64,000 nucleotides of DNA from CALMRE01 sp964412895. GTDB lineage: Bacteria > UBP6 > UBA1177 > JAKLFG01. Shown piece after piece: positions 25,646-36,603 of the stretch. Below the pieces are notes generated by a model. The model worked only from the letters and a program-made list of their open reading frames with translations, did not search any database and was not told the origin of the DNA. A program made the position numbers and the translations under genes. The stretch lies in contig CAYPQK010000001.1 in assembly GCA_964412895.1 (NCBI GenBank), forward strand, positions 1 to 64,000, written 5' to 3'. Within the stretch, counting starts at the first letter, position 1. Each line of letters opens with the position of its first letter.

Positions 25646-25683
25646 TCCCCCTCGTCCCTTTGTGCGGCGGGGGGGATTTTTTT
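25646..25683 (+). terminator. Probable terminator after rpsI
   Basis: TCCCCC (25646-25651) can pair with GGGGGA (25671-25676) and is followed by seven T (25677-25683), a terminator pattern with a large loop. It lies just before the metK ribosome site, so some read-through may feed metK; no separate metK promoter was found. Confidence 0.5.
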
Positions 25684-25702
25684 CTTTTAGGAGGGACACG
25701 CC

Positions 25703-26863
<1,161 letters not shown>

Positions 26864-26887
26864 GTATCCGGGAACGGGAGGTGTCGG

Positions 26888-27619
26888 ATGCGCGGACTGT
26901 TCGTGACGGCGACCGACACCGGCGTCGGCAAGACATTTGTTTCGACGATACTCACCCGCGGCCTCATTTCCCGCAACCTTCCCGCCATTCATTTTAAGCC
27001 GGTACAATCGGGTCTCATCACCGTGAATGGTACCGAATATCCGGCCGATCTCGCCTTTTCGTGGAGCCTCATCGACCCCGAGGGCGACCTCGCCGCCTAC
27101 TGCGCAAAACGGTCGCTCTTCGCCTTCCGGACGCCGGTATCGCCCGACTTTGCCGCCGAGAAAGAGGGAAAGAGCATCGATCCGGCCGCCATCGTGGCGC
27201 GGGCGAACGAGTTGGCGAAGGAGCATCTCCTCATCACCGAGGGGGCGGGCGGCGTCGCGGTGCCGCTGGCGCCGAACTATCTCATGGCCGATCTCATCGC
27301 CGACCTCGGCCAACCGGCGCTCATCGTGGCGCGGCCGGGACTCGGGACGCTCAACCATACCTATCTGACGGTCGATCATCTGCGGCGGCGCGGCATCAGT
27401 ATCGCCGGCATCGTTGTTTCGGGTTATGACGCCGGGGATATATCGGCCGAACGGAACCTCCGGATGCTCGTGGAGATGAATGACCTGCCGCTCATCGGCA
27501 TCCTGCCGCGCATCCTCGGACTCGATACCGAACGGCCCGGTTGGATCACCCCCGAAGCGGCCGACGCCCTACAGGAACGGTTCGACTGGCGGCGGATACT
27601 TGCGGCGGCGGGCGCATGA
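26888..27619 (+). CDS. bioD: Dethiobiotin synthetase
   Basis: A 243-residue ATP-dependent enzyme that closes the ureido ring of dethiobiotin. It starts with the P-loop VTATDTGVGKTFVSTIL, followed by the substrate-binding FKPVQSG segment and the LLITEGAGGVAVPL motif. It is slightly longer than the E. coli enzyme (about 225). The stop overlaps the bioF start (ATGA). The ribosome site CGGGAGG is clear. Confidence 0.93.
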   Translation: MRGLFVTATDTGVGKTFVSTILTRGLISRNLPAIHFKPVQSGLITVNGTEYPADLAFSWSLIDPEGDLAAYCAKRSLFAFRTPVSPDFAAEKEGKSIDPAAIVARANELAKEHLLITEGAGGVAVPLAPNYLMADLIADLGQPALIVARPGLGTLNHTYLTVDHLRRRGISIAGIVVSGYDAGDISAERNLRMLVEMNDLPLIGILPRILGLDTERPGWITPEAADALQERFDWRRILAAAGA

Positions 27620-28749
27620 ACGACTTCATAAAAAAAGAACTTGAAAAGCTGGCGGCGGCGGGACTCACGCGGACCCTGCGCGAGTTCATACCCGCTGGAT
27701 CGGCCCTGCGCGGCATGCTTAATGGACGGCGGGTTGTCAATTTCTCCTCCAATTCCTACCTTGGGCTCGACAGTCATCCGGCGCTCAAAAAGGCGGCGAT
27801 CGCGGCGCTTGAGAAGTGGCCGGTCGGCGCACCGGCGTCACGGCTCATCACCGGTACCGGGCCGTGGGTGAGCGAACTGGAAGAGAAGACCGCCGCGTGG
27901 AAAAAACGCGAGGCGGCACTCTATTTCGGGTCGGGCTACGGTGCCAATGTCGGCATCATCGCGGCGCTCGCCGACCGCGACACCGATCTGTTCCTCGACA
28001 AACTCGATCACGCCTCCATCGTCGACGGCGCGGTGCTGTCGCGGGCGAAACTACAGCGCTACCGTCACAACGATACTCATGACCTTGAACGGCTTCTTTC
28101 CCGCTCGACCGCCGCGCGGAAACTGGTGGTCACCGATACGATCTTCAGCATGGACGGCGACATTGCGCCGCTCGAAGATATCGTCGCGCTCTGCAAAAAA
28201 CATGACGCCCTCCTCATCGTTGACGAGGCGCATGCCGGCGGCGTGTATGGAAAAACCGGCGCCGGAATGATGGAAGAGCGGGGGCTTGCGGGGACGGCGT
28301 TCATCGACATGGGGACCTTCTCAAAAGCGCTTGGCGTTTCGGGTGGTTATGTCGCCGGCGACCGCGCCGTGATAGAGTATCTGGTGAACCGTGCCCGCAG
28401 TTTCATCTTTACCACCGCTACCTCGCCGATGGTCTGCGCCGCGGCGTCGGCCGCGATCGATATCGTCGGGTCGGACGAAGGGGCGCAACTCCGCGAGCGG
28501 CTTCAGCACCATATCGCGACGCTCCGCACGGTCATCCCGGCCGCCACCACGCAGATAGCGCCGCTTATTACCGGCGATATCCCCGCGACGATGGCGCGTT
28601 ACGAACAATTTCTGGACAGGGGGCTTCTCGCCCTGCCGGTGCGGCCGCCGACGGTGCCGCCGGGGACCAGCCGCCTGCGCATATCGCTTTCGGCGGGACA
28701 TACCGACGCAGAGATCTCGCTACTTATCGAGGCATTAAAAGAAAATTAA
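27616..28749 (+). CDS. bioF: 8-amino-7-oxononanoate synthase (biotin synthesis)
   Basis: A 377-residue PLP enzyme joining pimeloyl-CoA/ACP and L-alanine. VNFSSNSYLGL near residue 40, FGSGYGANVGII, DKLDHASIVDGA, FSMDGDIAPL, VDEAHAGGVYG and the PLP-lysine in TFSKALGVSGGY define the AONS branch of the alpha-oxoamine synthases. The ATG at 27616 overlaps the bioD stop by 4 bases; an upstream in-frame extension has no support. KBL (2-amino-3-ketobutyrate ligase) is the close alternative, but the bioD neighbour decides. bioA and bioB are absent from the window. Confidence 0.92.
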   Translation: MNDFIKKELEKLAAAGLTRTLREFIPAGSALRGMLNGRRVVNFSSNSYLGLDSHPALKKAAIAALEKWPVGAPASRLITGTGPWVSELEEKTAAWKKREAALYFGSGYGANVGIIAALADRDTDLFLDKLDHASIVDGAVLSRAKLQRYRHNDTHDLERLLSRSTAARKLVVTDTIFSMDGDIAPLEDIVALCKKHDALLIVDEAHAGGVYGKTGAGMMEERGLAGTAFIDMGTFSKALGVSGGYVAGDRAVIEYLVNRARSFIFTTATSPMVCAAASAAIDIVGSDEGAQLRERLQHHIATLRTVIPAATTQIAPLITGDIPATMARYEQFLDRGLLALPVRPPTVPPGTSRLRISLSAGHTDAEISLLIEALKEN

Positions 28750-28777
28750 AGAGAAAAGCCCGGAATAGGGCGATGGG

Positions 28778-29887
28778 TCAGGTGCACTCGTAGCCGGTCG
28801 GACAGGCGCCGAAGTTGTCGGCGTTCTGGCCGTTGTCGTTGTCGCAACCGGACCAGTCGGTCCAGTGGCAAGTGTTTTCGTCGCAGTAGCGGATGCGGTA
28901 TTCGGTGCCGGGATCGCAGCCTCCGCCGCCGCTGCCGGTGCAGTACTGCGCGTTGCTGTCGGTCTCGCACTCTTCCCCTTCGGTATCATCGATATTGCCG
29001 TCGCCGCAGTAGGGGGCCATGCCGTCGGCACAGCCGGTGTTGCAGTGGCCGTAGGTGCCGTCGTTGACCGTGTCGTCGCAGTCCTCGCCCTCTTGGTCGT
29101 CGACCGTGCCGTCGCCGCAGTAGGGGCCCATGCCGGAGGCACAGCCGGGGTTGCAGTAGCCGTAGGTGCCGTCGTTGACCGTGTCGTCGCAGTCTTCGCC
29201 CGCTTCGGTGTCGATATTGCCGTCGCCGCAGATGGGGCCGGGACCCTGACAGTCGATGGCACAGTAGCCGTAGGTGCCGTTGAGGATGACGCCGTCGTCG
29301 CAGTCCTCATAGCCGGTGTCGGTGTTACTGTCGCCGCAGCGCGGGCCGGGTCCGGTGCAGATGGCGTTGCAATGACCGTAGGTGCCGTTGAGCGTCTCGC
29401 CGTCGTCGCACGCTTCGGTCCCGTTGATCGTACCGTCGCCGCAGAAAGCGATAACGATGTCGTTGTCGGGCGTTATGGTGCCGTCGTCGGTGACGATGCC
29501 GTCATCGGTCGGCGTTTCGTCGGTGTCGGTCGTGGCATCGGGTTCGATCGTGTCGTCGTCGGAGGGGAGGATGTCATCGTCGGTATCGTCGGGCTGGACG
29601 ATGTCGTCGTCGGGCGTTATGGTGTGGTCGTCGGTCACCGGCTTGTCCGATTCGACGGGCGGCGTATCCTTGTCGAGGCCGTCGCCGTCGCCGGTATCGT
29701 CGGCGTCGGTCGCGGTATCGGTCACGGGGTCGTCGATGAGCGGATCGTCGATCAGAAGCTCGTCGGAATCGTCGAGCAGGTCGGAGTCGCCCGGCACGGC
29801 ATCTTTATCGCTCGGGACGATATTGTGGGTGTTCTCACTGCACGCGAACGCCGCGAAACAAAGCGACACAAGGATGAACCACTTCAT
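28778..29887 (-). CDS. Asp-rich lipoprotein with Myxococcus-type cysteine repeats (DUF4215-like)
   Basis: A 369-residue lipoprotein starting MKWFILVSLCFAAFAC, with GGGGAG upstream. Residues about 20-150 are a low-complexity Asp/Thr linker. Then come five ~38-residue cysteine-rich units of the form CGDG-x-I-x(4)-E-x-CDDG...GTYGxC-x(3)-C, the DUF4215 / myxo_disulf_rpt pattern, and a final Cys-rich domain with WTDWSGCDNDNG. Such proteins are extracellular and disulfide-stabilised; the role is unknown. It is divergent from the Cys-rich protein at 30048 and converges on bioF. Confidence 0.8.
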   Translation of the reverse strand: MKWFILVSLCFAAFACSENTHNIVPSDKDAVPGDSDLLDDSDELLIDDPLIDDPVTDTATDADDTGDGDGLDKDTPPVESDKPVTDDHTITPDDDIVQPDDTDDDILPSDDDTIEPDATTDTDETPTDDGIVTDDGTITPDNDIVIAFCGDGTINGTEACDDGETLNGTYGHCNAICTGPGPRCGDSNTDTGYEDCDDGVILNGTYGYCAIDCQGPGPICGDGNIDTEAGEDCDDTVNDGTYGYCNPGCASGMGPYCGDGTVDDQEGEDCDDTVNDGTYGHCNTGCADGMAPYCGDGNIDDTEGEECETDSNAQYCTGSGGGGCDPGTEYRIRYCDENTCHWTDWSGCDNDNGQNADNFGACPTGYECT

Positions 29888-29921
29888 GAAATTCTCCCCT
29901 ATACATACCAATTACCAGTCG

Positions 29922-29950
29922 AGTATGCATCCGATTCTCCCTGAAATCAA
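29922..29950 (-). promoter_or_regulatory. Promoter of the DUF4215-like lipoprotein
   Basis: Minus strand: TTGATT (29950-29945), a 17-bp spacer, CATACT (29927-29922), 35 bases before the start. Confidence 0.45.
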
Positions 29951-29973
29951 GTGTTTTTTCTTTGCCGGTCGAT

Positions 29974-30002
29974 TTGACAGATGCCTCGTTTTTTATTAGA
30001 CT
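29974..30002 (+). promoter_or_regulatory. Promoter of the Cys-rich exported protein at 30048
   Basis: TTGACA (29974-29979), a 17-bp spacer, TAGACT (29997-30002). It lies back to back with the promoter of the divergent lipoprotein gene. Confidence 0.55.
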
Positions 30003-30047
30003 CACTCCATTCTATGGTTTTTTTACCAAACGAGGGGGAGAATGATC

Positions 30048-32267
30048 ATGAAGAAGATGTTGTTTGTGTGTCTTTTCGTCGGCTTGATGCCGTGCCTGTT
30101 GAGCGCCTTACCGCAGTTGTCTGTCACCAAGAGCGGCAGCGGCGCCGGCGTGGTGACCGACGATGGCGGAGTCATCGATTGTGGCGACACCTGCTCGTCC
30201 GGTTATGCCGCCGATACGGTGGTGACGCTCGCCGCCGCCGCCGCCACCGGCAGTCATTTCGTCGAATGGACCGGCGCCTGCACCGGTTTCGGCGCCTGCG
30301 TGGTGACGATGGACGCGGACAAGACGGTCAATGCGAAGTTCGACTGCGATAACGGTACCATCAACCCGCTCGATGGTCTCTGCGGACTCAACGGCCGCGG
30401 CGATCACTACGAAGAATGCATTGAAGGCGCGTGGGAGGAGCAGTGCGACGATCCCGATACCTGCACCAGCGGCGCTACCCAGTGCGACGGCAGCAATAAC
30501 TATAATCTCTGCGAAATGCAGTTGGATACCGGCAACTACGACTGGACCGTCGTCTCCTGCACCGACGAACATGACTGTACCGTCGATTCGTGCGACGACA
30601 CGCTCGGCTGTGTCAACGCTCTTGCCGACACCGACACCGTCTGCGCTCCGGCCGCCGGGGTGTGCGATGCGGTCGAATACTGTGACGGCACCCATCCCGA
30701 CTGTGTGTTCGATCTGAAACTGACCATAGAATGCAACGCCAAGGTCGGCGACTGCGATGTGGCCGAGAATTGCGACGGCATCGAGAACGACTGTCCGATC
30801 GACGGGGTCGCCGGCAATACCGTCGTCTGCCGTGACGCCGACGGTGATTGCGATGCGGTCGAAAAATGCACCGGCTCGTCGAAATCATGTCCCGGTGACG
30901 GCGTGAAGGGTTCCGACATCGTCTGCCGCCCGATAGCCGGCGTCTGCGATGTGGCCGACAACTGCGACGGGATGAACAAGAGTTGTCCTACCGACGAATT
31001 CGCGGCCAACACCGTTCCCTGCCGCACCGCCGACGGAGAATGCGATGTCGCCGAGAACTGTCCCGGCAACGCCGCCGCCTGTCCCGTTGACGAATTCGTC
31101 GCGATCGACACCCCGTGCGGAAGCGGCGTGGATGTGGTCTGTAACCGTGCCGACACCTGCGACGGCGAAGGGACCTGTCAGCCCAACTATTCAGACATTG
31201 AGACCATCTGCCACGTATCCACCGGCATTTGTGATCCGGCCGAGACCTGTGACGGCGCCGGGAATTGTCCGGTCGATCTCCTTGCCGGTACCGACACCGT
31301 CTGCCGCTCCGCCGTCGATGTGTGCGATGCCGACGAGGTCTGCGACGGCGCGAATGTCGACTGTCCCGCCGAGGATTACACCGCGGTCAACGGAGACGAG
31401 TGTGTCGATGGCTACGATTACACCGACACCGAGACCTGTGCCGACGGCGTCTGTTCCGGTGCCGAAGTGGTCGGTTCCTGCGCGGCGGCCTACACCGTGA
31501 CGACGCTCCCCTACACGCTGGAGAGCACCACCATCGGCCGTCCGAGCCACATCGACACCTATGGCCTCAACTGCCCGCTGTCGAGCGCGCCGCTGGGTGA
31601 CGCGGTCCTCAATGTTGCGATGGATTCGTCGAAGGATTACACCATCTCCATCACCCGCACCGGCGGCTGGACCGGCTTCATCGCCGTTATCCCGATGTGC
31701 ACCGAATTCTTCACCAACACCACCTGTCTGAACTCGAACTCCGCCGCCGATTCGTTCACCTACTCGCCCGCCATCAGCGGGAACGCCACCATCGTCGTTG
31801 AATCGAACAGCGCCGAGGGCGACTTCACCCTCACCATCGAAGAGGTCGAGGTCATCGTCCCCGACGATACGCCGATCACCGACGACGACACCATCCTGAC
31901 CGACGAGATAGCCACCGACGACATCGTGACCGATGATGTGGTGACCGACGATATCGTGACCGATGAAATACTGTCCGACGAAGCGGGCGACGATGGCGAT
32001 TTCCTTCCGGGTGAGTTTGACGAGCCGGTCACCGACGACGGCACGGTGCAGGACACAGACACGGTCGTCGCCGACAACCAGACCGACACTGACACCGTCG
32101 TGACCGACACCAAGCCCGATACCGACACCACGGTCACCGACAACGAGACACCGGACGAGGCGAGTGACGCGCTCCTCGGCGATGAAGACAATATCACCAC
32201 CGACACGACCGGCACCGATACCGACAAACCGGGCGACGATGGTTGCGGCTGTAGCGTGGTGTTCTAA
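30048..32267 (+). CDS. Secreted Cys-rich repeat protein with acidic C-terminus ending in GCGC
   Basis: A 739-residue exported protein. The ATG at 30048 is 7 bases after GGGGGAG; an ATG at 30042 is too close to it. After a signal peptide (MKKMLFVCLFVGLMP...) comes an InlB-B-repeat-like unit (VTKSGSGAGVV ... WTGAC), then about eight 35-40-residue repeats of the C-x(6)-C-D-x(3)-x-C-D/T type (for example GVCDVADNCDG), a beta domain near residues 480-600, an Asp/Thr linker of ~130 residues and the terminus DDGCGCSVVF. The GCGC end recalls the Cys motif of MYXO-CTERM anchors but has no membrane helix after it. Confidence 0.75.
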   Translation: MKKMLFVCLFVGLMPCLLSALPQLSVTKSGSGAGVVTDDGGVIDCGDTCSSGYAADTVVTLAAAAATGSHFVEWTGACTGFGACVVTMDADKTVNAKFDCDNGTINPLDGLCGLNGRGDHYEECIEGAWEEQCDDPDTCTSGATQCDGSNNYNLCEMQLDTGNYDWTVVSCTDEHDCTVDSCDDTLGCVNALADTDTVCAPAAGVCDAVEYCDGTHPDCVFDLKLTIECNAKVGDCDVAENCDGIENDCPIDGVAGNTVVCRDADGDCDAVEKCTGSSKSCPGDGVKGSDIVCRPIAGVCDVADNCDGMNKSCPTDEFAANTVPCRTADGECDVAENCPGNAAACPVDEFVAIDTPCGSGVDVVCNRADTCDGEGTCQPNYSDIETICHVSTGICDPAETCDGAGNCPVDLLAGTDTVCRSAVDVCDADEVCDGANVDCPAEDYTAVNGDECVDGYDYTDTETCADGVCSGAEVVGSCAAAYTVTTLPYTLESTTIGRPSHIDTYGLNCPLSSAPLGDAVLNVAMDSSKDYTISITRTGGWTGFIAVIPMCTEFFTNTTCLNSNSAADSFTYSPAISGNATIVVESNSAEGDFTLTIEEVEVIVPDDTPITDDDTILTDEIATDDIVTDDVVTDDIVTDEILSDEAGDDGDFLPGEFDEPVTDDGTVQDTDTVVADNQTDTDTVVTDTKPDTDTTVTDNETPDEASDALLGDEDNITTDTTGTDTDKPGDDGCGCSVVF

Positions 32268-32290
32268 TTATTCCCGGAAGCTCTGCTGAT

Positions 32291-32320
32291 AAAAAAAACG
32301 GCCCCTCGGGTGAGGGGCCG
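32291..32320 (-). terminator. groES-groEL operon terminator
   Basis: A perfect 9-bp stem CGGCCCCTC / GAGGGGCCG (32299-32307 with 32312-32320), loop GGGT, followed on the minus strand by eight T (32298-32291). It is 27 bases after the groEL stop. Confidence 0.92.
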
Positions 32321-32346
32321 TAGCATGGACAAAGCCTAAGTTTTGA

Positions 32347-33999
<1,653 letters not shown>

Positions 34000-34014
34000 A
34001 GTTCAACTCCCTTA

Positions 34015-34305
34015 TTATTTAGAAACTATCGCCAGCACATCCTCTTCGCGGAGGATAAGGTGCTCTTCGCCTTCGATCTTGATGTCGGTGCCGCCGTACT
34101 TGCTGAACAGTATCCGGTCGCCCTTCTTCACTTCCATCTTCATCCGCTCGCCGCTGTCCAGCATCTTGCCGGGACCGACCGCGACCACTTCACCCTCGAC
34201 CGGTTTCTCTTTCGCCGTGTCGGGAATGATGATGCCGCCTTTGGTCATGGTCTCGCTCTCAAGCCGCCGCACGATGATGCGGTCATTCAGGGGTCTCAGT
34301 TTCAT
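34015..34305 (-). CDS. groES: Co-chaperonin GroES (10 kDa)
   Basis: A 96-residue lid of the GroEL chamber. LRPLNDRIIVRRLE at the start, the mobile loop ESETMTKGGIIIPDTAKEKP and VVAVGPGK, GDRILFSKYGGTDIKIEGEEHLILREEDVLAIV are standard. CGGAGGG lies upstream. It is the first gene of the groESL operon. Confidence 0.98.
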   Translation of the reverse strand: MKLRPLNDRIIVRRLESETMTKGGIIIPDTAKEKPVEGEVVAVGPGKMLDSGERMKMEVKKGDRILFSKYGGTDIKIEGEEHLILREEDVLAIVSK

Positions 34306-34345
34306 GGTGCCCTCCGTTATAGGTTTGGTGAACTATTTCAATAAC

Positions 34346-34372
34346 CTAGCACTCACCACAGGCGACTGCTAA
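34346..34372. promoter_or_regulatory. CIRCE operator (HrcA site) of groES-groEL
   Basis: CTAGCACTC (34346-34354), 9 bases, GACTGCTAA (34364-34372). It matches the CIRCE consensus TTAGCACTC-N9-GAGTGCTAA at 16 of 18 positions, and lies between the promoter and the groES start. HrcA represses transcription from such sites until heat shock. Confidence 0.88.
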
Positions 34373-34380
34373 CGGCGGTA

Positions 34381-34408
34381 GTTATAATCGCGGCCGGGCC
34401 GTTGTCAA
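34381..34408 (-). promoter_or_regulatory. groES-groEL promoter
   Basis: Minus strand: TTGACA (34408-34403), a 16-bp spacer, TATAAC (34386-34381). The start point falls at or just before the CIRCE operator. Confidence 0.85.
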
Positions 34409-34472
34409 GTTATTTGCCAGCCGTTTTTTTATATGCTAGGATGCCTGCGGGCAACCGAAGGAGGGACAACTC

Positions 34473-35339
34473 ATGAAATGGTTCATCGTTATGCTGACGG
34501 CGTGCGCTACCTTATCTATAGCAGCGTGCGACGACGGTACCACCAATACCGGCACCGACCATGGCGTCGATGCCGACATCCCGCTCTGGGATAACACGGC
34601 CGGGGGCGATACGACGACCGACATGGATGCGGCGGTGTCGGACGATCCGACAGATCAGTCAGATCAAACGATAACTCCCGACGATACCGTCACCGATACT
34701 ACCGTCACCGACGACACGGTGACCGACAACGACGCCGAGCAACCCGACATCGACACCGCGCCGGGCTACAAGTACTGCTACCGCGTCTGTCCGTCGGGAG
34801 TGGCCGACTGCGTCGTCGCCAACGCGACGGCGATCACCGATGGCGATAATTATACCTGCGACAATGGTCTGTGCGTCTACACAGGGTGCAACAATTCGGC
34901 CGAGTGCGAAACGACCTACCAGACGACCACCTACGGCTGCAACACCGATCCGGGCTACGGTACGCCGACCTGCGCACAGAAGTGTTCGACCGCCGGCGAC
35001 TGTGTGACCCAATACTCCCAGCCCGCCTACGATCTCGACAACTACTCCTGCACCGGACAGGGTTTCTGCAAGTATAACGGGTGCAACACCGATCAGGAGT
35101 GCATCGACACGATGAGTTCGACCGGCAAGATATACGGCTGTTTCCTGAACGAGGCGATGGGGGCGAAATTCTGCGAGATCCGCTGTTCCTCCTACCTCGA
35201 CTGCGGCTCAACTTCGACCCCCGCCTACACGCCGGACCGCTACACCTGCGAAGGAGAACGGTGCATCTATCACGGGTGCCAGACGGCGCAACAGTGCATC
35301 GACTCGATGGGCGCCGGTTACGACTGCCGCGAACCGTAA
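34473..35339 (+). CDS. Asp-rich, Cys-repeat lipoprotein
   Basis: A 288-residue lipoprotein starting MKWFIVMLTACATLSIAAC, preceded by GGAGGG. Residues about 20-90 are an acidic Asp/Thr linker including a DQSDQ run similar to that in the protein at 11541. The rest has about four cysteine-rich units with a GCN-x(4)-E-C ... YGC ... C-x(3)-C rhythm. The signal resembles that of the protein at 29887 (both start MKWFI). The function is unknown; likely a surface or periplasmic disulfide-rich domain. Its leader overlaps the divergent groES promoter. Confidence 0.7.
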   Translation: MKWFIVMLTACATLSIAACDDGTTNTGTDHGVDADIPLWDNTAGGDTTTDMDAAVSDDPTDQSDQTITPDDTVTDTTVTDDTVTDNDAEQPDIDTAPGYKYCYRVCPSGVADCVVANATAITDGDNYTCDNGLCVYTGCNNSAECETTYQTTTYGCNTDPGYGTPTCAQKCSTAGDCVTQYSQPAYDLDNYSCTGQGFCKYNGCNTDQECIDTMSSTGKIYGCFLNEAMGAKFCEIRCSSYLDCGSTSTPAYTPDRYTCEGERCIYHGCQTAQQCIDSMGAGYDCREP

Positions 35340-35514
35340 CTCTCCTGAAATAAATTCTTCGCCCCGCCGGTTGATGCCTCGTCGGGCGGCTCAGACCGCT
35401 CAGTTCATTTCCCTCTTTGCCGCATCAACGGGGGAGCATACAAAGGGGCGATGCGGTCTCACCGCAAAGATCAACCCCCCCCAAACAGCCCCGCTCCCCC
35501 ACCTATTTTTCAAG
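35340..35514. other. Non-coding stretch before the YchF-like gene
   Basis: About 175 bases with several C-rich runs and an interrupted inverted repeat (TTGATGC near 35371, GCATCAAC near 35424). No gene or known RNA seen. Confidence 0.3.
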
Positions 35515-35542
35515 TTGACACTTCGCCGCCGGCGGGTATAGT
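35515..35542 (+). promoter_or_regulatory. Promoter of the YchF-like gene
   Basis: TTGACA (35515-35520), a 16-bp spacer, TATAGT (35537-35542), 30 bases before the ATG at 35572. Confidence 0.75.
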
Positions 35543-35571
35543 TGAGACTCCTTATTTGTAGTGGAGGCACC

Positions 35572-36594
35572 ATGCGCGCGGCGCTCATCGGACATCCGTT
35601 CTCGGGAAAAACGACCGTTTTCGAAGCGCTTACCGGCATCCCGGAGGCGAAGAAAGAGGAAAATATCGGGACGATAAAGGTTCCCGATGCCCGGATCGAC
35701 CGGCTCGCCGAGATCTACAAACCGAAGAAGAAGACCTACGCCGAGTTCGTCCTGACCGACTACAATATCGCGGCGTCGAAGGATGCGCTCCTCGCCTCGC
35801 AGGTGAAGAACCTCATCCAGAAGGCCGATCTGCTCATCTTCGTTCTGCGCAACTTCGACTCCATCATGACGGCCGAGCCGAAGGACCCGCTCGCCGAATA
35901 CCGGAAACTCAAGGACGAACTGCTCCTCACCGACCTCATCATCGCCGAGAAGCGGATAGAGCGCGAGGCGAAGGAGAAGAAGAATCCGCCCGAGATGCCG
36001 GCGATAAAGAAGCTCCACGCGATACTCGAAAAAAGCGAGTTCCCGATGCCCGGCACCTTCACCGCCGATGAACTGGCCCACATCTCGAACTACAGTTTTC
36101 TGACGCTCAAGAAGCGCATCGCGCTGGTCAACGAGCCGGAAGGGGGTGCGCCGCTTTCGCCCGAATTCACCGCCGCCATCGCGGCCGACGGAGTGCTCTC
36201 GTTCCCCGTCTCGGCGACGCTGGAAAAGGATCTGTCGCAGATGGCCGAGGAGGAACAGCTTGAATTCCTCAAAGGGTACGGCCTCACCGAATCGGCGCGT
36301 ATCCGTTTCATCCGGACCGCCTACGAGACGCTCGGGCTCATCTCCTTCCTGACGGCGGGCGAGGACGAGGTGCGGGCGTGGCCTATCCGCAAGGGGCTCC
36401 CGGCGGTCGAGGCGGCGGGCAAGATACACAGCGACATCCAGCGCGGCTTCATCCGCGCCGAGACGATACCCTTCGACGATTTCAACAAGTACGGCTCCGA
36501 GGCCGAGTGCAAAAAGGCGGGACACTACCGGCTCGAAGGGAAGGAGTACATCGTCAAGGACGGCGACATCATCAACTTCCGGTTCAATGTCTAG
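35572..36594 (+). CDS. Divergent YchF-like (Obg-related) NTPase
   Basis: A 340-residue protein with the YchF layout: a P-loop at the N-terminus, here GHPFSGKTT (residues about 7-15) instead of GxPNVGKST, a helical insertion with a coiled coil, and a C-terminal TGS domain ending GHYRLEGKEYIVKDGDIINFRFNV (cited in part as DGDIINFRFNV). YchF binds ribosomes and hydrolyses ATP. The G3 box (DIAGLV in YchF) is replaced by TDYNIAAS, and the G4 motif reads LVNEPE. So the switch II glycine is missing. GTGGAGG precedes the ATG. It may be a paralogue rather than the housekeeping YchF. Confidence 0.75.
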   Translation: MRAALIGHPFSGKTTVFEALTGIPEAKKEENIGTIKVPDARIDRLAEIYKPKKKTYAEFVLTDYNIAASKDALLASQVKNLIQKADLLIFVLRNFDSIMTAEPKDPLAEYRKLKDELLLTDLIIAEKRIEREAKEKKNPPEMPAIKKLHAILEKSEFPMPGTFTADELAHISNYSFLTLKKRIALVNEPEGGAPLSPEFTAAIAADGVLSFPVSATLEKDLSQMAEEEQLEFLKGYGLTESARIRFIRTAYETLGLISFLTAGEDEVRAWPIRKGLPAVEAAGKIHSDIQRGFIRAETIPFDDFNKYGSEAECKKAGHYRLEGKEYIVKDGDIINFRFNV

Positions 36595-36603
36595 CCGGGG
36601 CGC

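Noticed and set aside
25608..25702. SAM riboswitch before metK
   Set aside because: Only 95 bases, mostly a terminator-like hairpin; no SAM-I/II/IV pattern recognised.
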